The notes beneath the pieces are model-generated. The model was not told the DNA's origin and did not search any database. It worked only from the letters and a program-made list of their open reading frames with translations. From Actinomycetospora sp. (GTDB lineage Bacteria > Actinomycetota > Actinomycetes > Mycobacteriales > Pseudonocardiaceae): a DNA stretch of 6,516 nucleotides. The position numbers were made by a program, and so were the translations under genes. Below, one piece after another: positions 1 through 5,338 of the stretch (its first letter is position 1; the number at the start of each line of letters is the position of its first letter). The stretch spans positions 1-6,516 of the forward strand of contig JAICLN010000246.1 in the NCBI GenBank assembly GCA_025925615.1, in the 5' to 3' direction.

Positions 1-330
1 GACCTCGCGGCCGCTGTGACCGGGGGCATCGGGCTCGCGGCGTCGGGCAACCTCGACGTCAGCCGCGCGAACCCGAGCATGTTCGAGCCGGTCCACGGCT
101 CGGCGCCGGACATCGCGGGCAAGGGCATCGCCGACCCGACGGCGGCCGTGCTCTCGGTCGCTCTGCTGCTCGACCACCTGGGCGAGCCGGAGCTCGCCCG
201 CCGCGTCGAGGCCGCCGTCGCGTTCGACCTCGCGACCCGCGACCACCAGAACCCCGGTGGGACGCACGCCGTCGGGGACCGGCTCGCGGCGCTGGTCTCG
301 TCCGCGGCGGGGACCCGCAGCCTGGCCTGA
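1..330 (+). CDS. leuB: 3-isopropylmalate dehydrogenase LeuB, C-terminal part (5' end outside window)
   Basis: LeuB oxidatively decarboxylates 3-isopropylmalate to 2-oxoisocaproate with NAD+, the third step of leucine biosynthesis, in the cytosol. The frame is open from base 1 and gives the last 109 residues, ending at TGA 328-330. The start [17 protein letters not shown], the segment [20 protein letters not shown] (window residues 27-46) and the following [15 protein letters not shown] are the conserved C-terminal part of the family; the [11 protein letters not shown] loop belongs to the NAD-binding region. The variant GIADP, rather than GIANP, resembles mycobacterial LeuB. The catalytic lysine/tyrosine region and the Mg2+ ligands lie upstream of the window. 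The next gene starts 4 bp after the stop, so the two are probably co-transcribed. The identification is secure; isocitrate or tartrate dehydrogenase homologues are less likely given this sequence. Confidence 0.95.
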   Translation, partial: DLAAAVTGGIGLAASGNLDVSRANPSMFEPVHGSAPDIAGKGIADPTAAVLSVALLLDHLGEPELARRVEAAVAFDLATRDHQNPGGTHAVGDRLAALVSSAAGTRSLA

Positions 331-334
331 GCCG

Positions 335-1282
335 GTGCGGGGCCCGTCGATCGACGACGTCCTCGCGGTCCTCTGGGCCGCGTGCGGCCTCGGGATCGCC
401 GCCTACTTCGTCGTGCTCGGGCTGCAGACCCGCGAGATGGGCCGGTCGCCCCTCGTGCTCCTGGCGCTCGCGGCGGTCGTGCTGGTCGGCTTCTCGGTGG
501 TGGCGGTGCGCCACGCCCGCCGGGCCGGGGAGGCCCGGGCCGCGCGGCACTCCGGCCCCATCGGCGGGTGGCGGGTCCGGCGCCGGCCGCGCGCCGAGCC
601 GCGCCCACGAGGCGACAGGCGCGAGCCCACGACGTCGCCGGAGCTCTCGCCGACCGGCCGCGCCGCGCTCGCCCACGTCGTCGGGGTCGCCGACCGGGCC
701 CGCCTCTTCGCGCCCCGCGCCCCGCGGCCGGTCGACCTGGTGGAGGCCGTCGCCGACGCCGGCGAACCGGTCACCCTCGACGCCGTGCTCTCGGCCGTCG
801 GCGAGGCCGCATTCTGGCGTCCCGGGTTCCGCGCCGAGGACCACCTGGCCGCGCTCGCGTTCCACGACTCCCACGTCGAGCAACTGCCCGAGACGCTCGA
901 GGACCAGGTCGCGGACCTCGACCGGCTCGCCGGGGACACGCTGCGGATCCGGCTGCTCACGACGGACCTGACCGACTACCGGCGGGCGGTCCGGACGCGA
1001 CTGCGGCTGGCCCTCGGCGACGACGAGCGCGACCTCGACTACCGCGGCGACGTCACGTACCTGAGCACCGTCCTGCACGTCGCGGTCGCCGACGCCCTGC
1101 ACGCCGCCGCCCCGGACGGGCCGTGGCTGGCGTGGACGTGGTCGGACCAGGGGGTGTGGCTCGCGGCGCTGCGCCCGGCTGCCCTCGAGCCCCTGAACCG
1201 CGAGCTCGGCCGGGCGCTCCTGGATCCCTGGCGCTGGGTCCACGAGGAGGAGGCCGTCGCCGCCGGTGACCTGCGCCGGTAG
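335..1282 (+). CDS. unrecognised protein with two N-terminal membrane segments
   Basis: I do not recognise the family. The proposed start is GTG 335, 4 bp after the leuB stop, giving 315 residues. The frame is open further upstream inside leuB, but this start places a short N-terminus directly before the first membrane segment. No clear Shine-Dalgarno precedes it, so translational coupling to leuB is plausible. Visible parts are: hydrophobic helix 1 (about residues 8-30), a short loop with Arg33 and Arg37, hydrophobic helix 2 (about 39-58), a strongly basic Arg/Pro-rich stretch (59-98), and a soluble domain (about 105-315) rich in Asp, Arg, Leu and Ala. That domain ends in a Trp-containing segment (PWLAWTWSDQGVWLAAL, about 263-279). 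The basic stretch after helix 2 suggests that the soluble domain is cytoplasmic. No catalytic motif is evident. The longer opposite-strand frame over the same bases is Arg/Pro-rich and shows no domain, so I favour this strand. Confidence 0.72.
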   Translation: MRGPSIDDVLAVLWAACGLGIAAYFVVLGLQTREMGRSPLVLLALAAVVLVGFSVVAVRHARRAGEARAARHSGPIGGWRVRRRPRAEPRPRGDRREPTTSPELSPTGRAALAHVVGVADRARLFAPRAPRPVDLVEAVADAGEPVTLDAVLSAVGEAAFWRPGFRAEDHLAALAFHDSHVEQLPETLEDQVADLDRLAGDTLRIRLLTTDLTDYRRAVRTRLRLALGDDERDLDYRGDVTYLSTVLHVAVADALHAAAPDGPWLAWTWSDQGVWLAALRPAALEPLNRELGRALLDPWRWVHEEEAVAAGDLRR

Positions 1283-1287
1283 CGGCC

Positions 1288-1316
1288 GGGAACGCGATCA
1301 CCGCCGGGGATAGGGT
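1288..1316 (+). promoter_or_regulatory. possible promoter for the FAH gene, leaderless layout
   Basis: TAGGGT at 1311-1316 fits the actinobacterial -10 pattern TANNNT and ends 8 bases before the GTG start at 1325. A transcript would therefore begin at or next to the start codon, a common actinobacterial leaderless arrangement. This agrees with the lack of a Shine-Dalgarno there. GGGAAC at 1288-1293, 17 bases upstream of the -10, resembles an ECF-type -35 (GGAAC), but the -10 is not a typical ECF GTT box. This is pattern recognition only. Confidence 0.4.
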
Positions 1317-1324
1317 GGGACACC

Positions 1325-2122
1325 GTGCGTCTCGCTCGGATCGCCCATCACGACGGTGTCTCGTTCGCTGCCCTGCAGTCGCCGACCACGGGAGGCGGGG
1401 AGCCGACGGCGGGTGACGTGTGCGCGGAGATCGCCGAGCACCCGTTCGGCGACCCGACCTTCACCGGCCGGACCTGGCCGCTCGCCGACGTCCGCGTCCT
1501 CGCGCCGATCCTGCCCTCGAAGGTCGTCTGCATCGGCAAGAACTACGCCGAGCACGTCGCCGAGATGGGTGGCGGCGACGCCCCGGCGAACCCGCTGATC
1601 TTCCTCAAGCCCTCGACCACCGTCATCGGCCCCGGCGTGGCCATCCAGCGCCCGCCGGACTCGCAGCGGGTCGACTACGAGGGCGAGCTCGCCGTCGTCA
1701 TCGGCCGGCCGTGCCGCGACGTTCCCGAGGCGCGCGCGATGGACGTGGTTCTCGGTTACACCGTCGCCAACGACGTGACCGCGCGGGACCTGCAGTCCGC
1801 CGACGGGCAGTGGACCCGCGCCAAGGGCTACGACTCGTTCTGCCCGCTGGGGCCGTGGATCGAGACCGCCCTCGACCCCTCCGACCTCGCCATCGAGACG
1901 ACCCTCGACGACGCCACCGTGCAGAAGTCACGCACGAGCATGCTGATCCACGGCATCGAGTCCCAGATCGCGTACATCAGCCGGGTCATGACGCTGCTGC
2001 CCGGCGACACGATCCTCACCGGCACCCCGGCCGGTGTCGGGCCGATGGTCGACGGCCAGACCGTCTCGGTGACGGTGGAGGGCATCGGCACGCTGACCAA
2101 CCCCGTGAGGGATCGGACATGA
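1325..2122 (+). CDS. fumarylacetoacetate hydrolase (FAH) family protein
   Basis: This is a cytosolic metal-dependent enzyme of the FAH superfamily, whose members act on acylpyruvates, oxaloacetate or 2-hydroxyhepta-2,4-dienedioate. The 265 residues comprise a short N-terminal domain (1-60) and the FAH catalytic fold (about 65-262). Diagnostic segments are GKNYAEHVAEMG (71-82), LIFLKPSTTVIGPG (91-104), VDYEGELAVVIG (116-127), GYTVANDVTARDLQ (144-157), WTRAKGYDSFCPLGPW (163-178) and GDTILTGTPAGVGPM (227-241). By family homology the metal ligands should be Glu119, Glu121 and Asp150, with His77 and Lys167 in or near the active site. The GTG start gives MRLARIAHHDG, a usual actinobacterial N-terminus for this family. 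The stop overlaps the lysS start. Mycobacteria carry an orthologue-like gene near leuB and gltX, annotated as a hydroxyheptadienedioate isomerase. The true substrate cannot be read from sequence. Confidence 0.92.
   Translation: MRLARIAHHDGVSFAALQSPTTGGGEPTAGDVCAEIAEHPFGDPTFTGRTWPLADVRVLAPILPSKVVCIGKNYAEHVAEMGGGDAPANPLIFLKPSTTVIGPGVAIQRPPDSQRVDYEGELAVVIGRPCRDVPEARAMDVVLGYTVANDVTARDLQSADGQWTRAKGYDSFCPLGPWIETALDPSDLAIETTLDDATVQKSRTSMLIHGIESQIAYISRVMTLLPGDTILTGTPAGVGPMVDGQTVSVTVEGIGTLTNPVRDRT
2107..2122 (+). promoter_or_regulatory. Shine-Dalgarno and ATGA stop/start overlap deciding the lysS start
   Basis: GAGGGA at 2107-2112 lies 6 bases before ATG 2119, and that ATG overlaps the FAH stop TGA 2120-2122. 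Together they fix the lysS start and indicate translational coupling. The lysS frame stays open far upstream inside the FAH gene, but that extension is Arg-rich and unlike the family. Confidence 0.75.
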
Positions 2123-3840
2123 GCAGGCGCCGGGGCGGCGGGGAGGTCGAGTCCACGTCGCAGGACTGGGTGGCCACGCTCGCCGACGAGGTCATCGCCG
2201 CCGCGCGCAAGGAGGCCAACGACGACGTCGAGGGCCGGACCGTCGTCTGCGCGTCCGGGCTCTCGCCGTCGGGCCCGATCCACCTGGGCAACCTGCGCGA
2301 GGTCCTTACCCCCCACCTCGTCGCCGACGAGATTCGTCGCCGCGGCATCGCGTGCGAGCACCTGATCTCCTGGGACGACTTCGACCGCTTCCGCCGTGTG
2401 CCGAAGGGCGTCGAGGGGATCGACGACTCGTGGGCCGAGCACATCGGCAAGCCGCTGACCGCCGTGCCTGCGCCGCGCGGCAGCGCGCACGCGAACTGGG
2501 CCGAGCACTTCAAGGCCCCCATGACCGAGGCGCTCGAGCGGCTCGGCGTCCCGTTCCGCGGGGTCAGCCAGACCCAGATGTACACCTCCGGCGCGTACGT
2601 CGAGCCGACGCTGCACGCGATGCGCGAGCGCGGGCGCATCGACGGCGTGCTCGGCCGGTTCCGGACGAAGAAGGGGCCGGAGGCAGCGGACGACGAGGGT
2701 CCCGACGACGAGGACCGGGCCGGCTCGGCGACCGGGGAGTACTTCCCCTACAAGCCCTACTGCGGCGCGTGCGGCACCGACGACACCATGATCGTCGCCT
2801 ACGACGACGCCACCACCGAGATGACGTTCACCTGCGGGTGCGGCTCGTCGGAGACGGTGCTGCTGCGCGAGTTCACCCGCGGGAAGCTGGTCTGGAAGGT
2901 CGACTGGCCGATGCGGTGGGCGTTCGAGGGCGTCGACTTCGAGCCGTCGGGGGTGGACCACTCGTCCCCGGGCTCGTCGTACGAGGTCGGCGGCCTGCTC
3001 GTCTCCGAGATCTTCGGCGGGCACCAGCCGATCGGCCCGATGTACGCGTTCGTCGGCATCTCGGGGCAGGCGAAGATGTCGTCGTCGAAGGGCGGCGTGC
3101 CCACGCCGTCGTCGGCGCTCGAGGTGTTCGAGGCGCCGCTGCTGCGCTGGCTCTACGCCCGCCGTCGCCCGAACCAGGCCATCAAGGTGGCGTTCGACGC
3201 CGAGCTCTCCCGGCTCTACGACGAGTGGGACGCGCTCGGCCGCAAGGTCGCGGCGGGGACCTGCGCGCCGATCGAGGCGCTCGGGCACGCGCGGTCGGTC
3301 GCGACGGCGGAGCGGACGCTCCCGACGACGCCGCAGCCGGTCCCGTTCCGGACGCTGACCTCCGTCGTCGACGTGACCACGGGCAACCCGGAACAGCTCG
3401 GCCGCATCCTGTCCGGCCTCGTCGCGAGCGGCCCGGAGGACCCGGTGACGCTCGACGACCTGCGCCCGCGGCTGGACTGCGCGGAGCACTGGGTCGAGCA
3501 CTACATGCCCGAGGAGTCCCACACCCGGCTGCTCGTCGCGGCGGACACCGCGCTGCTGGAGTCGCTGGACGACACCGACCGCGAGTCGCTGCGGCTCCTG
3601 CTCGAGGGGCTCGAGCAGGACTGGTCGCTCGACGGCCTGACGTCGCTGGTCTACGGAGTGCCGAAGACCCAGGCCGGGTTGCCGATGGACACCCAGCCCA
3701 CCGAGGAGCTCAAGGCCGCCCAGCGCCGGTTCTTCGTGCTGCTCTACCGGCTGCTCGTCGGGTCGGACACCGGACCCCGGCTCCCGACGCTGCTGCTGGC
3801 GGCCGGCCCCGCGACGGTGCGTCGCCAGCTCCGCATGTGA
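2119..3840 (+). CDS. lysS: class I (archaeal-type) lysyl-tRNA synthetase
   Basis: This enzyme attaches lysine to tRNA(Lys) using ATP and belongs to the class I, Rossmann-fold LysRS (also called LysK), unrelated to the class II LysRS of most bacteria. The 573 residues match the usual family length. Visible parts are the HIGH-type motif in GLSPSGPIHLGNLRE (47-61; HLGN at 55-58), the segment HLISWDDFDRFRRVPKG (81-97), a zinc-ribbon-like pair CxxC (Cys215, Cys218) and CxC (Cys239, Cys241), the segment VWKVDWPMRWAFEGVDFEPSG (258-278), and the KMSKS-type loop AKMSSSKG (318-325). A helical C-terminal anticodon-binding region follows, with LPMDTQPTEELKAAQRRFF near 521-539. An acidic stretch near 188-200 (EAADDEGPDDED) precedes the zinc ribbon. 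A good Shine-Dalgarno and the ATGA overlap set the start. The gene is co-transcribed with the FAH gene and ends inside a hairpin. Class I LysRS is known from archaea, spirochaetes, alphaproteobacteria and some actinobacteria such as Streptomyces. Whether a class II enzyme also exists in this genome cannot be seen. Confidence 0.95.
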   Translation: MSRRRGGGEVESTSQDWVATLADEVIAAARKEANDDVEGRTVVCASGLSPSGPIHLGNLREVLTPHLVADEIRRRGIACEHLISWDDFDRFRRVPKGVEGIDDSWAEHIGKPLTAVPAPRGSAHANWAEHFKAPMTEALERLGVPFRGVSQTQMYTSGAYVEPTLHAMRERGRIDGVLGRFRTKKGPEAADDEGPDDEDRAGSATGEYFPYKPYCGACGTDDTMIVAYDDATTEMTFTCGCGSSETVLLREFTRGKLVWKVDWPMRWAFEGVDFEPSGVDHSSPGSSYEVGGLLVSEIFGGHQPIGPMYAFVGISGQAKMSSSKGGVPTPSSALEVFEAPLLRWLYARRRPNQAIKVAFDAELSRLYDEWDALGRKVAAGTCAPIEALGHARSVATAERTLPTTPQPVPFRTLTSVVDVTTGNPEQLGRILSGLVASGPEDPVTLDDLRPRLDCAEHWVEHYMPEESHTRLLVAADTALLESLDDTDRESLRLLLEGLEQDWSLDGLTSLVYGVPKTQAGLPMDTQPTEELKAAQRRFFVLLYRLLVGSDTGPRLPTLLLAAGPATVRRQLRM

Positions 3841-3878
3841 ACGGTTGTGGTCGTCAGGACGACCGAATCCGTTCACAT
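3835..3878. terminator. nested inverted repeat between lysS and the tetR remnant, likely bidirectional terminator
   Basis: Outer arms ATGTGAACGG (3835-3844) and CCGTTCACAT (3869-3878) are perfectly complementary over 10 bp. Inner arms GGTCGTC (3849-3855) and GACGACC (3858-3864) are complementary over 7 bp around a 2-base centre. The two pairs are separated by a symmetric 4-base internal mismatch (TTGT/GAAT). The lysS stop (3838-3840) lies in the outer arm and the tetR-remnant stop (complement of 3854-3856) at the apex, so one hairpin serves both convergent frames. No T-run follows, which is common for high-GC actinobacterial hairpins. A protein-binding operator is possible but less likely between two gene ends. 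Confidence 0.65.
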
Positions 3879-4318
3879 TGGCCTCGGGCGTCGAGGCCTT
3901 CGGCGGCGTCGTGGTCGGCGCGCGTGAGGCCGTCCATGAGGAGGTCCAGGAGACGATCGGCCTGCGCTCCGTGCCCGGGCCGGGGGGCGACGGTGTAGAT
4001 GCCGATGAGGGAGGCGGCGACGTCCTCGGCGGTGACGTCGGAGCGGAGGTCGCCCGCCGCGCGGCCGGCGTCGAGGAGCACGGTGATGGCTGCGAGCAGC
4101 TCGGCCCGGGTCTGCGCATGGGCGATCTCGCCCGACTCGACCATCGCGAGCAACGTGTCGAGCATGCCGTTCTTGGTCGCGATCCAGTCCCCGAACACGT
4201 CCACCCAGCGCCGCAACGCCGCGGCCGGCGACAGCTGACCGAGCAGCTCGCGGGCTCCGGTCGTCAGCCGCACGACCTGGTCCCGGTAGACCGCATCGAC
4301 CAGCGATTCCCGGGTCGA
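3854..4318 (-). pseudogene. TetR-family regulator remnant: ligand-binding domain only, DNA-binding domain deleted
   Basis: Read on the - strand, homology starts at TRESLVDAVYRDQV (about 4315 downward), which in intact TetR proteins of this type directly follows the recognition helix (usually ...GTLYRHFPTRE...). From there about 153 residues run to TGA (complement of 3854-3856). They include LSPAAALRRWVDVFGDWIAT, NGMLDTLLAMVESGE, LLDAGRAAGDLRSDVTAEDV and ADRLLDLLMDGLTRA, typical of the SbtR-like TetR C-terminal domain. The roughly 45-50 N-terminal residues with the helix-turn-helix are missing. Upstream in frame are low-complexity residues (GTRTRPAATRRATS) that are the antisense of an oxidoreductase fragment. 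An in-frame ATG (complement of 4358-4360) with GGGAAGG 8 bases before it could still yield a 168-residue protein unable to bind DNA in the normal way. I call it a pseudogene; a captured stand-alone sensor domain is the alternative. Confidence 0.82.
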
Positions 4319-4322
4319 GGTC
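4314..4322. other. deletion junction joining decapitated tetR and oxidoreductase fragments
   Basis: TetR homology on the - strand ends near base 4315 and oxidoreductase C-terminal homology on the + strand begins within about 10 bases of that point. The two fragments stand back to back with their missing 5' parts facing each other, as expected if a single deletion removed the shared intergenic region and both 5' ends. The exact breakpoint cannot be fixed without an intact relative. Confidence 0.6.
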
Positions 4323-4451
4323 GCCCGCCTGGTCGCGGCGGGTCGGGTCCGGGTGCCCATCGCCGCGACCTTCCCAGTCGAGCAGATCCGCCCTGCGGCC
4401 GAGCTCCAGGCCGGCCGGCACGTCCACGGCAAGGTGGTCATCGACCTCTGA
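4314..4451 (+). pseudogene. C-terminal fragment of an NADP-dependent (zinc-type/quinone reductase-like) oxidoreductase
   Basis: The + strand frame ending at TGA 4449-4451 encodes LVAAGRVRVPIAATFPVEQI followed by RPAAELQAGRHVHGKVVIDL and stop. This is the standard C-terminus of medium-chain dehydrogenase/reductase proteins of the quinone-oxidoreductase group: the last catalytic-domain strand, then a GRHVHGKVV end. Only about 45 residues remain of the usual ~300-310. The frame is closed by TAG at 4287-4289, and the residues between that stop and about 4314 are antisense of tetR. The NADP-binding Rossmann part and the start are absent, so it is non-functional. TetR regulators are often divergently paired with such oxidoreductases, which fits the layout. 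It is too short for ordinary gene calling and is easily missed. Confidence 0.75.
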
Positions 4452-4453
4452 CC

Positions 4454-4484
4454 AGGACCGTCGCGACCACGAACGCGATGTCCT
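4454..4484. terminator. hairpin between the oxidoreductase fragment and the AIM24 gene end
   Basis: AGGAC (4454-4458) pairs with GTCCT (4480-4484) and TCGCG (4461-4465) with CGCGA (4474-4478). A G-T wobble and one bulged base connect the two helices, and the loop is 8 bases. It sits between the convergent stops at 4451 (+) and 4498 (-), where a terminator for the AIM24 gene and formerly the oxidoreductase would be expected. There is no T-run. Confidence 0.4.
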
Positions 4485-4497
4485 CGTTCCTGCCGCC

Positions 4498-5247
4498 CTA
4501 GCGGAGGAAGCTCCCGAGCACGCTGCCCACCCCGCCGACCCCGGACTGGTCCCCGCCCCCGGTGCCCGAGATCGCGCTGAGCGGCACTTCCTCGGACGCC
4601 TGGACGATCACGAACCCGCGTCCCGCGAAGGACATCGTGAACGCCTCGCCGGTGGTGCGCCCGATGAGCGTGCCGAGCCCGAACTGTTCCGCCCGGTGCA
4701 GGCCCGTCTGCAGGCCGGCCGACCACGCGATCGCCGCCTGCGGGTCGGCGTAGGTGGGGGCGTCCACCGTCAGGACGACCGGGGCGCCCTTCGCGGTGAT
4801 CGCGAGCCGGCCCTTCCCGCGGAAGACGCAGTTGAACAGCCCGGCGCCGCCCATCGAGCCGACCCCGGACACCATCTGGATGTCGTAGGCGAGCGTCGGC
4901 TCGAAGGCGAGGACGTTCCTGCCGTTGATCGTCAGCGCGTCGTCGGGTCCCTCGAGGTCGATGAGGTGCACGTCGGCGGCCGCGTCCGCGAGGAAGACGT
5001 CACCCCGCCCGGAGAGCCGCATCAGCGGCACGCCCTCGCCGGTGAGCTTCTGCTTGACGAAGGTGCCGAGCCCGCCGGAGCCCCTGGCCTCGAAGGCGAC
5101 CTCGCCCTGGTAGGCGACCATCGAGCCCTGCCGGGCGAGCACCTCGCCGTCGAGCTCGACCTTGAGCATCTTCGAGTTCTGGAGCCGCAGTCCCGGCTGC
5201 GCGGACTCCTTCTCCTGGTTCTCCGGGGCGAAGAGATTGCTGCGCAT
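4498..5247 (-). CDS. AIM24 family protein
   Basis: The 249-residue protein matches the AIM24 family (related to TIGR00266-type proteins), a beta-rich jellyroll-like fold named after a yeast mitochondrial protein. The molecular role in bacteria is not established. Family-type segments are LQNSKMLKVELDGEVLARQGSMVAYQG (about 22-48), GVPLMRLSGRGDVFLADAAADVHLIDLEG (72-100), LTINGRNVLAFEPTLAYDIQ (105-124), LFNCVFRGKGRLAITAKG (137-154), VDAPTYADPQAAIAWSAGL (161-179) and a C-terminal FAGRGFVIVQASE (207-219). The last ~25 residues are a Gly/Ser-rich tail. There is no signal peptide or membrane helix, so it is presumably cytosolic. I start at ATG (complement of 5245-5247) because a strong Shine-Dalgarno precedes it and MRSNLFAPEN is the usual actinobacterial N-terminus; an in-frame GTG 21 bases upstream is less likely. 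It probably has its own promoter downstream of the GNAT gene. Confidence 0.92.
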   Translation of the reverse strand: MRSNLFAPENQEKESAQPGLRLQNSKMLKVELDGEVLARQGSMVAYQGEVAFEARGSGGLGTFVKQKLTGEGVPLMRLSGRGDVFLADAAADVHLIDLEGPDDALTINGRNVLAFEPTLAYDIQMVSGVGSMGGAGLFNCVFRGKGRLAITAKGAPVVLTVDAPTYADPQAAIAWSAGLQTGLHRAEQFGLGTLIGRTTGEAFTMSFAGRGFVIVQASEEVPLSAISGTGGGDQSGVGGVGSVLGSFLR

Positions 5248-5252
5248 CGAGG

Positions 5253-5259
5253 TCTCCTC
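5253..5259 (-). promoter_or_regulatory. strong Shine-Dalgarno of the AIM24 gene
   Basis: On the - strand GAGGAGA (complement of 5253-5259) ends 5 bases before the ATG at 5247. It is the best ribosome binding site in the window and decides the start over the upstream GTG at 5268. Confidence 0.8.
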
Positions 5260-5278
5260 GTGACTCACGGTGCTCGGA

Positions 5279-5297
5279 CCGGGATAGATCGTCCCGG
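5279..5297. repeat. inverted repeat upstream of the AIM24 start
   Basis: CCGGGA (5279-5284) and TCCCGG (5292-5297) are perfect 6-bp arms around a 7-base spacer. The element lies about 30 bases upstream of the AIM24 start, at or just downstream of the predicted transcription start. It could be an operator, a 5' leader hairpin, or the terminator of the preceding sortase-GNAT unit, whose last stop is 42 bases away. Confidence 0.4.
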
Positions 5298-5327
5298 ATC
5301 ATCCGCCCGGCGATCACGAAGCGTCAA
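5298..5327 (-). promoter_or_regulatory. possible promoter for the AIM24 gene
   Basis: On the - strand TTGACG (complement of 5322-5327) matches the housekeeping -35 at 5 of 6 positions. It is followed after 18 bases by GATGAT (complement of 5298-5303), a moderate -10 that keeps A2 and T6. Transcription would start near 5290, giving a leader of about 40-45 bases that includes the Shine-Dalgarno. Confidence 0.45.
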
Positions 5328-5338
5328 CGTCCGGCTGG

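Noticed and set aside
59..1243. Long open frame on the - strand opposite leuB and the two-helix membrane protein gene
   Set aside because: Arg/Pro/Gly-rich with no domain and antisense to leuB, which is certain; long antisense frames are expected at this GC content.
1420..2118. Upstream extension of the lysS frame inside the FAH gene
   Set aside because: Arg-rich and unlike any LysRS; the ATG at 2119 has a good Shine-Dalgarno and gives the family's normal length.
1828..4119. Very long open frame on the - strand opposite FAH, lysS and part of the tetR remnant
   Set aside because: It is antisense to two well-recognised enzymes, has low-complexity Arg/Glu/Val composition and no family features.
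3845..4501. Open frame on the + strand across the tetR remnant
   Set aside because: Antisense of the TetR domain and in a different frame from the oxidoreductase fragment; composition is that of a shadow frame.
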